This document shows, in pieces, positions 45,257 through 53,943 of a stretch of 64,000 bases of DNA. Made by a program: the position numbers and the translations under genes. This DNA comes from Bacillus cytotoxicus (lineage in GTDB: Bacteria; Bacillota; Bacilli; Bacillales; Bacillaceae_G): assembly GCF_023715645.1 (NCBI RefSeq), contig NZ_JAMBOP010000001.1, positions 1 through 64,000 of the forward strand, given 5' to 3'. The stretch's first letter is position 1. Each line of letters opens with the position of its first letter. The notes under the pieces are model-generated. The model saw only the letters and a program-made list of their open reading frames with translations. It had not been told where the DNA came from and did no database searches.

Positions 45257-45311
45257 AGTTTGACCCTCCTTTAGGTGATAAAAGAGCTAAGGTTACCGAG
45301 TAAGAAAATGG

Positions 45312-45341
45312 GGCTAACACCTAAATCAATTGGTGTTAGCC
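45312..45341 (-). terminator. hairpin between GntR gene and accD
   Basis: GGCTAACACC pairs with GGTGTTAGCC around a 10-base loop, with further AAAAT/ATTTT pairing outside. It probably ends the malic enzyme-GntR transcript. Confidence 0.75.
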
Positions 45342-45454
45342 TTATTTTCTCAATTTGCCTTATAACCCGTCTCTCATTACGTTTAACTTTAAACGTTATC
45401 TTGTAGAATTTGTGTCAGAACGTGTCATGGTTATTTCGACAAATTTTGTATAAA

Positions 45455-45599
45455 GTGAAACTTCCATCAGTGGGGGGCTTCATCCCCCACTGATGGAAAG
45501 CTCTCACCAATCGGGCTTTTACGAGCAGTTATCCCCACCTATCTTCCTCGCTTCTCTCTCAATCTTGAGGTGGGGGTCTTACTGCCCACGAATAGCGGG
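45455..45599. repeat. GTGAAAC...TAGCGGG element (145 bp)
   Basis: Same ends as the 32313 element, bracketed by ATAAA on each side (TTTAT on the other strand; 45450-45454, 45600-45604). It carries a perfect 15-bp hairpin TTCCATCAGTGGGGG/CCCCCACTGATGGAA (45462-45498), the shared CTCACCAATCGGGCTTTTACG, and a CCCACCT...AGGTGGG hairpin. No gene is present. The hairpins and TTTAT target resemble IS200/IS605-type ends. Confidence 0.65.
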
Positions 45600-45641
45600 A
45601 TAAAGTAAACTCTCGCTCATTCATACATGTATAAGCAAGGT

Positions 45642-46277
45642 TTACAAATGAAACTGTATATTTTCCATTATTGCATCATAAAGTTCTAATGCTGTTTGTT
45701 CTTGTTTATTCTGTAATGCTATATATAGCTTTTCATGTAACTCTCTCGCGTTTAAATGAACATCATAAGAAAGCGTCGAAGCGTAGTCATGTACAATCAT
45801 CCAAACACGGTACATCAAATAATTATCAACTTTTTCTACAAGCGTTTTTAAAAAGGTTTGATGAAATACTGCGATAGATGATTGTTCACCAGAAAAAATA
45901 TTTTGAAGCGCCTCTAATTTGTTTTCTGCCTCTTTTCGGCATAAAACACGAATCGCATCTTTTTCAAGCAATTCTTTCATTTGTAACAAATCCTGTCGTG
46001 TCTTTTCATCTTGTAATACGAATGGTGCAATTAATTGCACCAGACCGTTTTCATAAAAATTTCGAATGAACGTTCCTTCACCGCGCCGCGTTTCAATTAG
46101 GCCTACTAGTTCTAACGATCTGAGCGCTTCACGAACAGACGAGCGCCCGACATTTAAACGTGCACTTAGCTCACGTTCAGATGGAAGGCGGTCTCCCGCC
46201 TTTAGTCCATCCTCTTCTATGATCAAACGGATTTTTTTCACTATTTCTAGATATACTTTTGTTTGTGATGATGTCAA
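45642..46277 (-). CDS. GntR/FadR family transcriptional regulator
   Basis: 211 residues. The winged helix is clear in IIEEDGLKAGDRLPSERELS and ARLNVGRSSVREALRSLELVG with the wing RRGEGTFI; an all-helical FCD-type effector domain follows (about 80-211). The start is TTG at 46277, seven bases after GAGGA. It is 14 bases downstream of the malic enzyme gene, so it likely regulates malate or pyruvate metabolism, perhaps that operon itself. The effector is not predictable. Confidence 0.88.
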   Translation of the reverse strand: MTSSQTKVYLEIVKKIRLIIEEDGLKAGDRLPSERELSARLNVGRSSVREALRSLELVGLIETRRGEGTFIRNFYENGLVQLIAPFVLQDEKTRQDLLQMKELLEKDAIRVLCRKEAENKLEALQNIFSGEQSSIAVFHQTFLKTLVEKVDNYLMYRVWMIVHDYASTLSYDVHLNARELHEKLYIALQNKQEQTALELYDAIMENIQFHL

Positions 46278-46291
46278 TGAACATTCCTCGC

Positions 46292-47530
46292 TTATTCTTT
46301 GCCGATAATCGCTAAATTTCTCGTTCTTTCAGCTATTTCGTTCGGATCAACTTGGCGACGAGCAACACCTGTTTCCATCGCAGCCTTTGCAACATACGCT
46401 GCCACTTGCGGTGCTACGCGTGCATCGAATGGAGCTGGAATAATATAATCAGCACTTAACTCTTCTTCTGATACAAGTTCAGCAATAGCTCGTACTGCTG
46501 CCACTTTCATTTCTTCATTAATTTGCGTTGCATGTACATCAAGAGCACCGCGGAAAATACCAGGGAAAGCTAACACGTTGTTTACTTGGTTTGGGAAATC
46601 TGAACGTCCCGTACCTACAACTGCTGCTCCAGCTACTTTTGCCACGTCCGGCATAATTTCTGGATTTGGATTCGCCATCGCAAAGATAATTGCATCTTCG
46701 TTCATAGTACGAACCATTTCTTCTGTTAATGCGCCTTCTGCTGATACACCGATGAACACATCTGCCCCTTGAATTACTTCTGCTAATGAACCTTCTACAC
46801 GATTTTTATTCGTGTATTTTGCAACTTCATTTTTCACAGGGTTCATACCGACAGATCGCCCTTCAAAAATCGCACCTTTCGTATCGCACATAATAATGTC
46901 GCGTACACCGTAGCGATATAAAAGTTTAATAATTGCAATTCCCGCTGCCCCAGCACCGTTTGCAACAACTTTAATATTAGACATTTTCTTTCCAACTAGC
47001 TTTAATGCATTCACAAGACCCGCTACTGTTACAATTGCTGTTCCGTGCTGGTCATCGTGAAATACAGGAATATTTGTTTCTTTTTTCAAACGCTCTTCAA
47101 TAATAAAGCAGTTTGGTGCTGCAATATCTTCTAAGTTTACGCCACCAAATGTTGGCTCCATTAACTTTACAGTTTCAACAATTTTATCTACATCATTTGT
47201 ATTTAAAGCAATTGGAAATGCATCTACACCAGCAAAGCTCTTAAATAATACAGCTTTACCTTCCATTACAGGAAGTGATGCTTCCGGTCCAATATTTCCA
47301 AGACCTAACACAGCCGTTCCATCCGTTACAACTGCTACCATATTGCCCTTCATTGTATATTCATATACCTTGCTCTTATCGTCATAAATAACTTTACATG
47401 GTTCTGCAACCCCTGGAGAATAAGCAAGACTTAAATCCTTTGCATTTTCTACCTTTACTTTTGATACTGTTTCTAGTTTTCCTTGATGCACTCTATGCAT
47501 ATGAAGTGCTTCTTCACGAAGTGTTGACAA
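46292..47530 (-). CDS. malic enzyme
   Basis: 412 residues. Decarboxylates malate to pyruvate with NAD(P). Visible blocks are AYSPGVAEPCKVIYDDKSK, the catalytic lysine/tyrosine region near VMEGKAVLFKSFAGVDAFPI, NLEDIAAPNCFIIEERLK, the metal-binding PVFHDDQHGTAIV and the Rossmann motif VVANGAGAAGIAIIKLL. The start is taken as TTG at 47530 (MSTLREEALHMHR), ten bases after GAGGAG, matching YtsJ of B. subtilis; longer starts to 47596 are possible. Co-transcribed with the GntR gene. Cofactor preference cannot be told by eye. Confidence 0.93.
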   Translation of the reverse strand: MSTLREEALHMHRVHQGKLETVSKVKVENAKDLSLAYSPGVAEPCKVIYDDKSKVYEYTMKGNMVAVVTDGTAVLGLGNIGPEASLPVMEGKAVLFKSFAGVDAFPIALNTNDVDKIVETVKLMEPTFGGVNLEDIAAPNCFIIEERLKKETNIPVFHDDQHGTAIVTVAGLVNALKLVGKKMSNIKVVANGAGAAGIAIIKLLYRYGVRDIIMCDTKGAIFEGRSVGMNPVKNEVAKYTNKNRVEGSLAEVIQGADVFIGVSAEGALTEEMVRTMNEDAIIFAMANPNPEIMPDVAKVAGAAVVGTGRSDFPNQVNNVLAFPGIFRGALDVHATQINEEMKVAAVRAIAELVSEEELSADYIIPAPFDARVAPQVAAYVAKAAMETGVARRQVDPNEIAERTRNLAIIGKE

Positions 47531-47639
47531 ACGATCCACTCTCCTCATATTTTCTTGCTGCATGACATTATACATTCTCCAAAGTGGTCTGACCACGAAT
47601 GCTATTACTACTATAATCGAAATGATAGGAAATTGTCCA

Positions 47640-50600
47640 TTATATTTTTACAACGACATTTTCTTTTCCGACTATCTCATAAAGCGTTTGTAAACATTCT
47701 TCACTTGGATGAATGGATAAGTTACGGGATAATTGTACCATCTTATGCTCTTTTTCATAATAAATTAGTACTTTCGCAAAACCCGAATAGTTAAACAATA
47801 TTTTTGTGACATTGTTTAACAGTTTTTTCTCATACTGTGATGGGATTTTCACGTAAATCGAAGCGTCTTTCATTTCCTCATATGTCTCCATTTGCTCTAG
47901 CGGATACAAACCATTTACAATCCATTGGAGCTTATTGTTTCGCTGTTCAATTTTTCCTTCTATTAAAACAATTTCTCCTTCTTGTAATCGCTCCGCAAAA
48001 TGGATATACGTTTCTGGGAATACAACCCCTTCCATTTCATGATTTTGATCACAAAATGTGATAAACGCCATCTTTTGTAATTTTTTCGTCCGAATTACTT
48101 TTATATTCGTTAAATAGACAATGACCCGTTGTACTTTCCCTTGCTGTTTCATCGCTTCTGCAAGTGTTGGAATTTCTAATTCCTTAGCAAACTTTTCATA
48201 CTGTGCGGTTGGGTAACTTGTTAAATAAAAACCTAGCGCTTCTTTTTCCTTATTTAACTGTTCTATAAAAGTTAGTTCTGCTTCTTGTGCATACTCCGAC
48301 TTTGGAACAAGCTCCTCACCAATTTCCCTCGCTAAGCTCGCATATTCTAACGCACCTTTCGTACTGTTACATAAGGCGGCACGCGAAACGTTAAAATCAT
48401 CAAAACACCCAGCCCAAGTCAGCGTTTCTAAATTACGCTCTGTCACAAATTTCGCCGGCATGCGCAAACAAAACGCAAATAAATCTTGAAATGGATTTTT
48501 ATTTCTTTCTTCAATCAAAGCATTTACTGTCGCCATCCCTATATTACGAATCGCCAGTAAACTATACCGAATTGCATTTCCTTCTACCTGAAACTCATAA
48601 CTGCTCTTATGAAGAGACGGCGGTAAAACACGAAACCCTTTCCGCTTCGTTTCCCTGACATATTGTACAATCTTCTCTTCATTGCCAATTGCACTTGATA
48701 ATAATGCTGTCATGAATTGAAGCGGATAATTCGCTTTTAAATACGCAAGCTGATAGCCAATCATACTATAAGCAACGGCATGACTTCGGTTGAATCCATA
48801 ATTGGCAAATCGAACAATTAAATCATAAATTTGCTGGGCCGTTTCTTCATCATACCCATTTTGCAAGCATCCTTTCACGAAATGCATGCGCTCTTCGTCT
48901 AAAATATCACGATTTTTCTTACTTACGGCGCGGCGTAATAAGTCAGCCTCACCAAGAGAAAATCCTGCTAAACGGGAGGCAATGTGCATGATTTGTTCTT
49001 GATAAACGATAACGCCATACGTATTTTCTAGAATTGGTTTCAAATCAGGATGCAAATAATGAATGGCACGTTTCCCATGTTTTGAATCAATAAAAACTGG
49101 AATTTGCTCCATCGGTCCCGGGCGATATAATGCGTTAACCGCAACAATATCTTCAAATTCATTCGGTTTTAGCGAACGCAGAACATTGCGCATTCCGCTT
49201 GATTCGAGCTGAAAAATTCCTGTCGTATCCCCTCGCCCAAGAAGCCCAAATGTATTTGCATCTTGAAGAGGCAATTTCCGTAGATCTAAACTTGTCCCCG
49301 TTGTCTTCGCAATAAACGTGCGAATATTTTCAAGCAACGTTAAATTTCGCAGACCAAGAAAGTCCATTTTTAATAGACCAAGTTCTTCCAATACTTCTGC
49401 TGAATATTGCGTGACGTATACACCATCATGTCCCGATTGAATCGCAACACTATTTGTAAGCGGATCTTCACTCATAATCACTCCGGCTGCATGAATAGAC
49501 GTATGACGCGGCAACCCTTCTACACGCTTTGCAATATCAAATACCCTTTGAAAAATTAGGTTACTTTGTAGATAACTTTGTAATGATGGCGATTCTGCGT
49601 AAGCTTCTGCTAATGTAATTCCGACTTTAGACGGGATCTTTTTTGAAAAAATATCAATTTCATTTGGCGGCAGCCCCATTACCCTTGCGATATCACGAAT
49701 TGCCGCTTTTGCTGCAAGCGTTCCAAACGTTACAATTTGAGCCACGCGCAGTTCTCCGTATTTATTTTTCACATAACGAATCATTTCATCGCGGCGAATA
49801 TCTGGAAAATCAATATCGATATCAGGAAGTGTAACGCGCTCCGGATTTAAGAACCGTTCAAATAGCAAATTGTATTGAATCGGATCGATGTCCGTAATTT
49901 CCAGCACATAAGATACAAGTGATCCAGCTGCCGAACCACGACCTGGGCCTGTTAAAACGTCATGCTCGTGAGCGTATTTCATAAAGTCCCATACAATAAG
50001 AAAGTAATCACTAAATCCCATGCGTGAAATGGTATGCAGCTCATGATTTAAACGTACTTTATGCACATCGGTCACAGTTTCATAACGCTGTTTCAATCCC
50101 TCTTCACAAAGGCGGCGTAAAAATTGATCAGATGATTCATTTGTTGGTACCGGGAACTTCGGCAATTGATTTGTCTGAAACGGAATTTCTACATGGCAGC
50201 GCTCCGCAATACGTAATGTGTTTTGCATCGCTTCAGGAATTGCGGCAAATAACGCCTCCATTTCAGATGCTGATTTCATATAGTATTGATCCGTCTGCAA
50301 ACGCGGTCTTTCTGGATCAGTCATTTTCGTTCCGCTATGAACAGATAATAAACACTCCTGCACAATTGCATCGCTTTGTTTTACGTAACGAATATCATTT
50401 GTCGCCACGAGCGGAATCTCAAGCTGCTTAGCAAATAGGAGCATATCCTCTTGAAGCAACAATTCCTCTTGAATAGCATGGTGCTGCACGCTTATATAAA
50501 AGCTGGCAAATATATGTTTATACATATTTGCTACTTCCTCAGCAGCCTCATGTTTCCCTTGCAATAAAAGTTTTTCAATTTCCCCATCTTTTCCTGGAGA

Positions 50601-50969
50601 AATCGCAATTAATCCCGCTGCATAATGCGCAAGCCATTTCTTTGGAATACCCTCTTTTGACTTTGTCATAATGCTGCTAGAAATTTTAAGTAAATTCCGA
50701 TACCCAAATTCGGTTTCTGCCAGTAAAACAAGCGGATAAGACTGCTCTTCTTCTTCATTCCATATGGAAGCTGTTAAACCGATAATCGGTTGAATCCCCG
50801 CTTTTTTACAAGCTTTATAAAATGGTATAACACCATACATCACATTCTCATCTGTAATTGCTAATGCCGGAAATCCAAGTTCTTTCGCTTGATGAACAAG
50901 CTCATCTATTTTACAAGCACTTTTCAATAAACTATAAACGGTTTGACATTGTAAATGCACAAACTTCAC
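47640..50969 (-). CDS. dnaE: DNA polymerase III alpha subunit DnaE
   Basis: 1109 residues. This is the error-prone, primer-extending replicative polymerase of Firmicutes that works with PolC. Domain order: PHP domain (1-210, FVHLQCQTVYSLLKSACKID), palm with catalytic Asp residues in PDIDIDFPDIRRDEMIRYV (~385), fingers (LPRHTSIHAAGVIMS; ALYRPGPMEQIPVFI), helix-hairpin-helix, and C-terminal OB fold (RVIVYLTNIKVIRTKKLQKM). The GTG at 50969 follows GAGAGGG. It is divergent from ytrH. Confidence 0.97.
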   Translation of the reverse strand: MKFVHLQCQTVYSLLKSACKIDELVHQAKELGFPALAITDENVMYGVIPFYKACKKAGIQPIIGLTASIWNEEEEQSYPLVLLAETEFGYRNLLKISSSIMTKSKEGIPKKWLAHYAAGLIAISPGKDGEIEKLLLQGKHEAAEEVANMYKHIFASFYISVQHHAIQEELLLQEDMLLFAKQLEIPLVATNDIRYVKQSDAIVQECLLSVHSGTKMTDPERPRLQTDQYYMKSASEMEALFAAIPEAMQNTLRIAERCHVEIPFQTNQLPKFPVPTNESSDQFLRRLCEEGLKQRYETVTDVHKVRLNHELHTISRMGFSDYFLIVWDFMKYAHEHDVLTGPGRGSAAGSLVSYVLEITDIDPIQYNLLFERFLNPERVTLPDIDIDFPDIRRDEMIRYVKNKYGELRVAQIVTFGTLAAKAAIRDIARVMGLPPNEIDIFSKKIPSKVGITLAEAYAESPSLQSYLQSNLIFQRVFDIAKRVEGLPRHTSIHAAGVIMSEDPLTNSVAIQSGHDGVYVTQYSAEVLEELGLLKMDFLGLRNLTLLENIRTFIAKTTGTSLDLRKLPLQDANTFGLLGRGDTTGIFQLESSGMRNVLRSLKPNEFEDIVAVNALYRPGPMEQIPVFIDSKHGKRAIHYLHPDLKPILENTYGVIVYQEQIMHIASRLAGFSLGEADLLRRAVSKKNRDILDEERMHFVKGCLQNGYDEETAQQIYDLIVRFANYGFNRSHAVAYSMIGYQLAYLKANYPLQFMTALLSSAIGNEEKIVQYVRETKRKGFRVLPPSLHKSSYEFQVEGNAIRYSLLAIRNIGMATVNALIEERNKNPFQDLFAFCLRMPAKFVTERNLETLTWAGCFDDFNVSRAALCNSTKGALEYASLAREIGEELVPKSEYAQEAELTFIEQLNKEKEALGFYLTSYPTAQYEKFAKELEIPTLAEAMKQQGKVQRVIVYLTNIKVIRTKKLQKMAFITFCDQNHEMEGVVFPETYIHFAERLQEGEIVLIEGKIEQRNNKLQWIVNGLYPLEQMETYEEMKDASIYVKIPSQYEKKLLNNVTKILFNYSGFAKVLIYYEKEHKMVQLSRNLSIHPSEECLQTLYEIVGKENVVVKI

Positions 50970-51074
50970 TGTTATACCCTCTCTTTATCTATTTGACTAC
51001 TTCCTATTATACGTGAAATCAAAACATACTTCCCCTTCTTTGTCCATATACTTGAAAAAGAAAGGAGAATGATG

Positions 51075-51410
51075 ATGGAAGTGAACCAAAGCTTTTTCTC
51101 TCTTCTCATTACAAGTTATTTTATCGCTCTTGGCGTTATGATTGGCGGCTCATTAATTGGCGGAATCGGTGCTTTTTTAGTAGGGAAACCACCACTTACA
51201 ATGATTACGCAATTTGCAGGGAACTTGCGAATTTGGGCTCTCGTTGCTGCCATTGGCGGAACTTTTGATACATTTTATAGCTTTGAACGCAGCTTTTTTG
51301 GAGGAGACACAAAAGATATCGTGAAACAAATTCTCCTTATTTTCTTTGCCACGGGCGGTATGCAAACTGGATTCACGATTATTAAATGGATTACACAGGA
51401 TCACGTATGA
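51075..51410 (+). CDS. ytrH: sporulation membrane protein YtrH
   Basis: 111 residues, three membrane helices (about 9-37, 52-70, 88-105). MEVNQSFFSLLITSYFIALG and the GGSLIGGIGAFLVGKPPL block match YtrH, a mother-cell sporulation protein of B. subtilis. The third of three consecutive ATGs (51075) is chosen for its seven-base spacing from AAAGGAG. The stop overlaps the ytrI start (ATGA), so the pair is coupled. A sporulation sigma-factor promoter is expected but was not established. Confidence 0.92.
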   Translation: MEVNQSFFSLLITSYFIALGVMIGGSLIGGIGAFLVGKPPLTMITQFAGNLRIWALVAAIGGTFDTFYSFERSFFGGDTKDIVKQILLIFFATGGMQTGFTIIKWITQDHV

Positions 51411-51907
51411 AAGTCCCAAGTTCAATCTCTAATCGCTGGAAATTATTTTTAGGCGGTGCGGCGGTTGGTGGTATTTTAAGTTGGATTATTTTTTTATACA
51501 TATACGGTGTGTTTCAAGAAGAACAAACTAAAACACTCGAAACACAAGAAGCACAAATAAACAAACTAACCGAAGATTTACGTGTACTCACGGAAGATCA
51601 AAAAAAAGAAAATGAAAAAAACAAAAAGTTGTTAACCATTCAAGAAATTGAAGTTGAAATTGTAAATCACGAAAAATACAATTTGGACACACTAACGGTG
51701 GAAACATTACAAACTTCTATTCGTGATGATCTCCGCCACTTGCTTACACAAAATATTCAAAGCGTCGCAAACAATAAAGAACTACTTAAGAAAGTGATTG
51801 AAAATAAAGTATATAAATATTACGACCGTGTCTATCGATTTGAAATTGAAACGGTTTCGTTTGACACAACACTTACAATTAGCGTCAAAATAAAACAAGA
51901 AAGGTAG
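51407..51907 (+). CDS. ytrI: sporulation protein YtrI
   Basis: 166 residues. A single N-terminal membrane helix (about 15-35, FLGGAAVGGILSWIIFLYIY), then a coiled coil (about 40-80, TKTLETQEAQINKLTEDLRV) and a C-terminal domain of unknown fold. It overlaps ytrH by four bases at ATGA; a slightly longer frame begins 21 bases earlier. In B. subtilis YtrH and YtrI are made together during sporulation. Confidence 0.9.
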   Translation: MKVPSSISNRWKLFLGGAAVGGILSWIIFLYIYGVFQEEQTKTLETQEAQINKLTEDLRVLTEDQKKENEKNKKLLTIQEIEVEIVNHEKYNLDTLTVETLQTSIRDDLRHLLTQNIQSVANNKELLKKVIENKVYKYYDRVYRFEIETVSFDTTLTISVKIKQER

Positions 51908-51924
51908 AGCTCCTCTACCTTTCT
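51898..51924. terminator. bidirectional terminator ytrI/nrnA
   Basis: AGAAAGG-TAGAG pairs with CTCTA-CCTTTCT around CTC, overlapping the ytrI stop and directly after the nrnA end. Confidence 0.8.
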
Positions 51925-51926
51925 TC

Positions 51927-52859
51927 TTATTTACACAATTCACGTAGATCTGCAAAAATACGGTCTGCTTCTTCCCAAGAAAAAGCTTTTGCCCCGGACG
52001 CCATCGGATGCCCTCCGCCATTATATCGCATTGCTAATGTATTAATAACCGGGCCTTTTGAACGAAGACGAACACGAATTACATCTTCTTCCTCTAAAAA
52101 TAGTACCCACGCTTTTAATCCTTCAATATTTCCAAGTGCTCCAACAACTCCTGAAGCTTGAGACGAAAGCACACCAAATTGTTCTAGTACTTCTTTTGTT
52201 AATTTAATGTAAGCCGCGCCTTCTTCTGCCATCGTAAAGTTTTGTAAAATATAACCATTTAAACGGGCAATACGCTCATTTGTTTTATACATTTCATTAT
52301 ATAGTGCTGGGAATTCCACGCCCACTTCCACAAGCTCAGATGCATAACGAAGTGTTTTAGCAGATGTGTTTGAGAATAAAAAGCGTCCCGTATCACCAAC
52401 GATACCAGCTAAAATAAGACGTGCCGCTTCTTTCGATAACGTTAATCCTTTATCCTTACCGTATAAGTAAAATGCATAAATCAGTTCACTTGTCGAACTA
52501 GATGTCGTATCTACCCAAACGATATCGCCGTACGGATCTTCATTTGGATGATGATCAATTTTAATTAACTGCTTTCCTTTTGCATAACGCTGATCGCAAA
52601 CACGCTCTTGATTTGCTGTATCACAAACAATAACAAGTGCCTCTTCATACGTAGCATCATCAATTTCATCCATTACACGTAAATATGATAAAGATGGTTC
52701 GTTGTACCCTACCATATAAATTTTTTTCTCTGGAAACGATTCTTGCAGCATCGTACCAAGACCGCACTGCGAACCTAATGCATCTGGATCCGGACGAACG
52801 TGACGATGGATAATAATTGTCTCAAATTGCTGAATTGCTTCTAAAATTTGCTCATGCAT
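51927..52859 (-). CDS. nrnA: bifunctional oligoribonuclease/pAp phosphatase NrnA
   Basis: 310 residues. DHH-family enzyme that degrades short oligoribonucleotides and pAp. Metal and catalytic motifs in order: HRHVRPDPDALGSQ, VIVCDTANQERV, IDHHPNEDPYGD (the DHH motif) and in the C-terminal DHHA1 domain RYNGGGHPMASGAKAF. The ATG at 52859 follows AAAGGAG; a longer frame to 52904 is not supported. It converges with ytrHI. Confidence 0.95.
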   Translation of the reverse strand: MHEQILEAIQQFETIIIHRHVRPDPDALGSQCGLGTMLQESFPEKKIYMVGYNEPSLSYLRVMDEIDDATYEEALVIVCDTANQERVCDQRYAKGKQLIKIDHHPNEDPYGDIVWVDTTSSSTSELIYAFYLYGKDKGLTLSKEAARLILAGIVGDTGRFLFSNTSAKTLRYASELVEVGVEFPALYNEMYKTNERIARLNGYILQNFTMAEEGAAYIKLTKEVLEQFGVLSSQASGVVGALGNIEGLKAWVLFLEEEDVIRVRLRSKGPVINTLAMRYNGGGHPMASGAKAFSWEEADRIFADLRELCK

Positions 52860-52976
52860 ATGTATAATCTCCTTTTCGACCAATTTATCCCTATTATAGC
52901 TCAAAACACTTCATACAGGGACAGAATTGAATTACAATAAAATAAATAACATACAAATAGATGGGGGATTGGGGTC

Positions 52977-53279
52977 ATGCCAGTATTAGTCTTTTGTATT
53001 ATCGTTACATTTATGTTGTACCTCTTCTACAAAACAAAATATTTTCGCACAAACCGTTCAATGGAAAAAGGATGGCTTGCTGGAAAATCAGCAATTGCAC
53101 TCGGTTTATTTGTTGCCTTATTTGGCGCAAATCAATTTTTCTTAGAAATTTCAACATCTCGTATCATCGTCGGTGTTTTGTTTATAATCGTTGGGGGCGC
53201 TAGTATTTACAACGGCATTCGCCAATATAAACATTTCTTACCGCTTGCGATTGAGGAAGCAGAGCAGTTACAAAAATAA
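52977..53279 (+). CDS. ytpI: YtpI family membrane protein
   Basis: 100 residues with three membrane helices (about 2-18, 38-55, 63-82) and a hydrophilic tail. MPVLVFCIIVTFMLYLFYKT and WLAGKSAIALGLFVALFGAN fit YtpI, an uncharacterised Bacillus membrane protein with the same neighbours. ATG follows GGGGGATTGGGG. No function is known. Confidence 0.8.
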   Translation: MPVLVFCIIVTFMLYLFYKTKYFRTNRSMEKGWLAGKSAIALGLFVALFGANQFFLEISTSRIIVGVLFIIVGGASIYNGIRQYKHFLPLAIEEAEQLQK

Positions 53280-53293
53280 TGAGGTGAGCGGAA

Positions 53294-53398
53294 ATGAACA
53301 CCTTTCTAAACGATTTTTTTAACCGGATTCCATATAAAAAGCGTGTATCCCTTCATCAATATTTACTGAAAGGATACACGCTTTTCTTTTATCATTAA
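53294..53398 (+). CDS. possible 34-residue small protein
   Basis: An ATG at 53294 follows a good GAGGTGAG site 15 bases after ytpI, giving MNTFLNDFFNRIPYKKRVSL and ending in YTLFFYH. Its last two thirds run through the ytpI terminator hairpin, which argues that the frame may be accidental. It was listed because the ribosome site and spacing are convincing. Confidence 0.25.
   Translation: MNTFLNDFFNRIPYKKRVSLHQYLLKGYTLFFYH
53336..53386 (+). terminator. ytpI terminator
   Basis: AAAAAGCGTGTATCC pairs with GGATACACGCTTTT around a long loop, ending in a T-rich run. Confidence 0.8.
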
Positions 53399-53446
53399 CG
53401 ATGGCGCAATTTATATATACAACTCGCAACAAGAGCAGACGGCAAA

Positions 53447-53620
53447 TTAAACAAATTTCTCTGCAAATGACATCTTTTCATATAACTCATTTTGCGTGAG
53501 ACCCGTTCTTTTCATTCGTTCTTTCAAACCAGATATATAGGAGTATTGAATTGGAATCATAATAAGAAAGTAAAAAAGTGCAATGCTTCCGAACAAGATA
53601 CTAGCAAATGCCATATACAT
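53447..53620 (-). CDS. 57-residue small membrane protein
   Basis: Read by eye: MYMAFASILFGSIALFYFLI, then a basic linker and LTQNELYEKMSFAEKFV. One N-terminal membrane helix (about 4-24) is followed by a charged amphipathic tail. The ATG at 53620 has an AAAAGG site six bases before it. Codon use is normal and the frame is unbroken. It lies between ytpI and a mobile element. No family is recognised. The helix-then-charged-tail layout is typical of small regulatory membrane proteins, but no role is proposed. Confidence 0.6.
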   Translation of the reverse strand: MYMAFASILFGSIALFYFLIMIPIQYSYISGLKERMKRTGLTQNELYEKMSFAEKFV

Positions 53621-53673
53621 GAACTACCTTTTTATTCCATTATACCACATAACAGGAAAATCAAACATTTATT

Positions 53674-53900
53674 GTAACTACTCAGTCATCCATTTCATTA
53701 GAACGTTATTTTCAGTTGTGGCATCTAGATTGCTGCCATGAAGATAACAACGGCAATGCAAATCGCTACCTTTCTTTGTTTTAAAACGCCAGGCGTGGTA
53801 GGAAAAGGCCCTGACCGCTCCTAGCATCGCCAGTTGCTCTCGCCAACCTAAAAAGAAAGTGGTTTTCTTCCTTTTTTTCATAGAAGGACTGAATACTTAC
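53674..53900 (+). mobile_element. TIR element C with bcr1-like core (227 bp)
   Basis: Ends GTAACTACTCAGTC and CTGAATACTTAC (two mismatches), flanked by CATTTATT and TATTTATT (7 of 8). It aligns over its whole length with element B at about nine of ten bases by eye. The core is bcr1-like, plus orientation. A 67-residue internal frame is the counterpart of that in element B and is not a gene. Confidence 0.8.
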
Positions 53901-53943
53901 TATTTATTATAAAAAAACTGCCATTACTGACAGTTCCCTCTCC

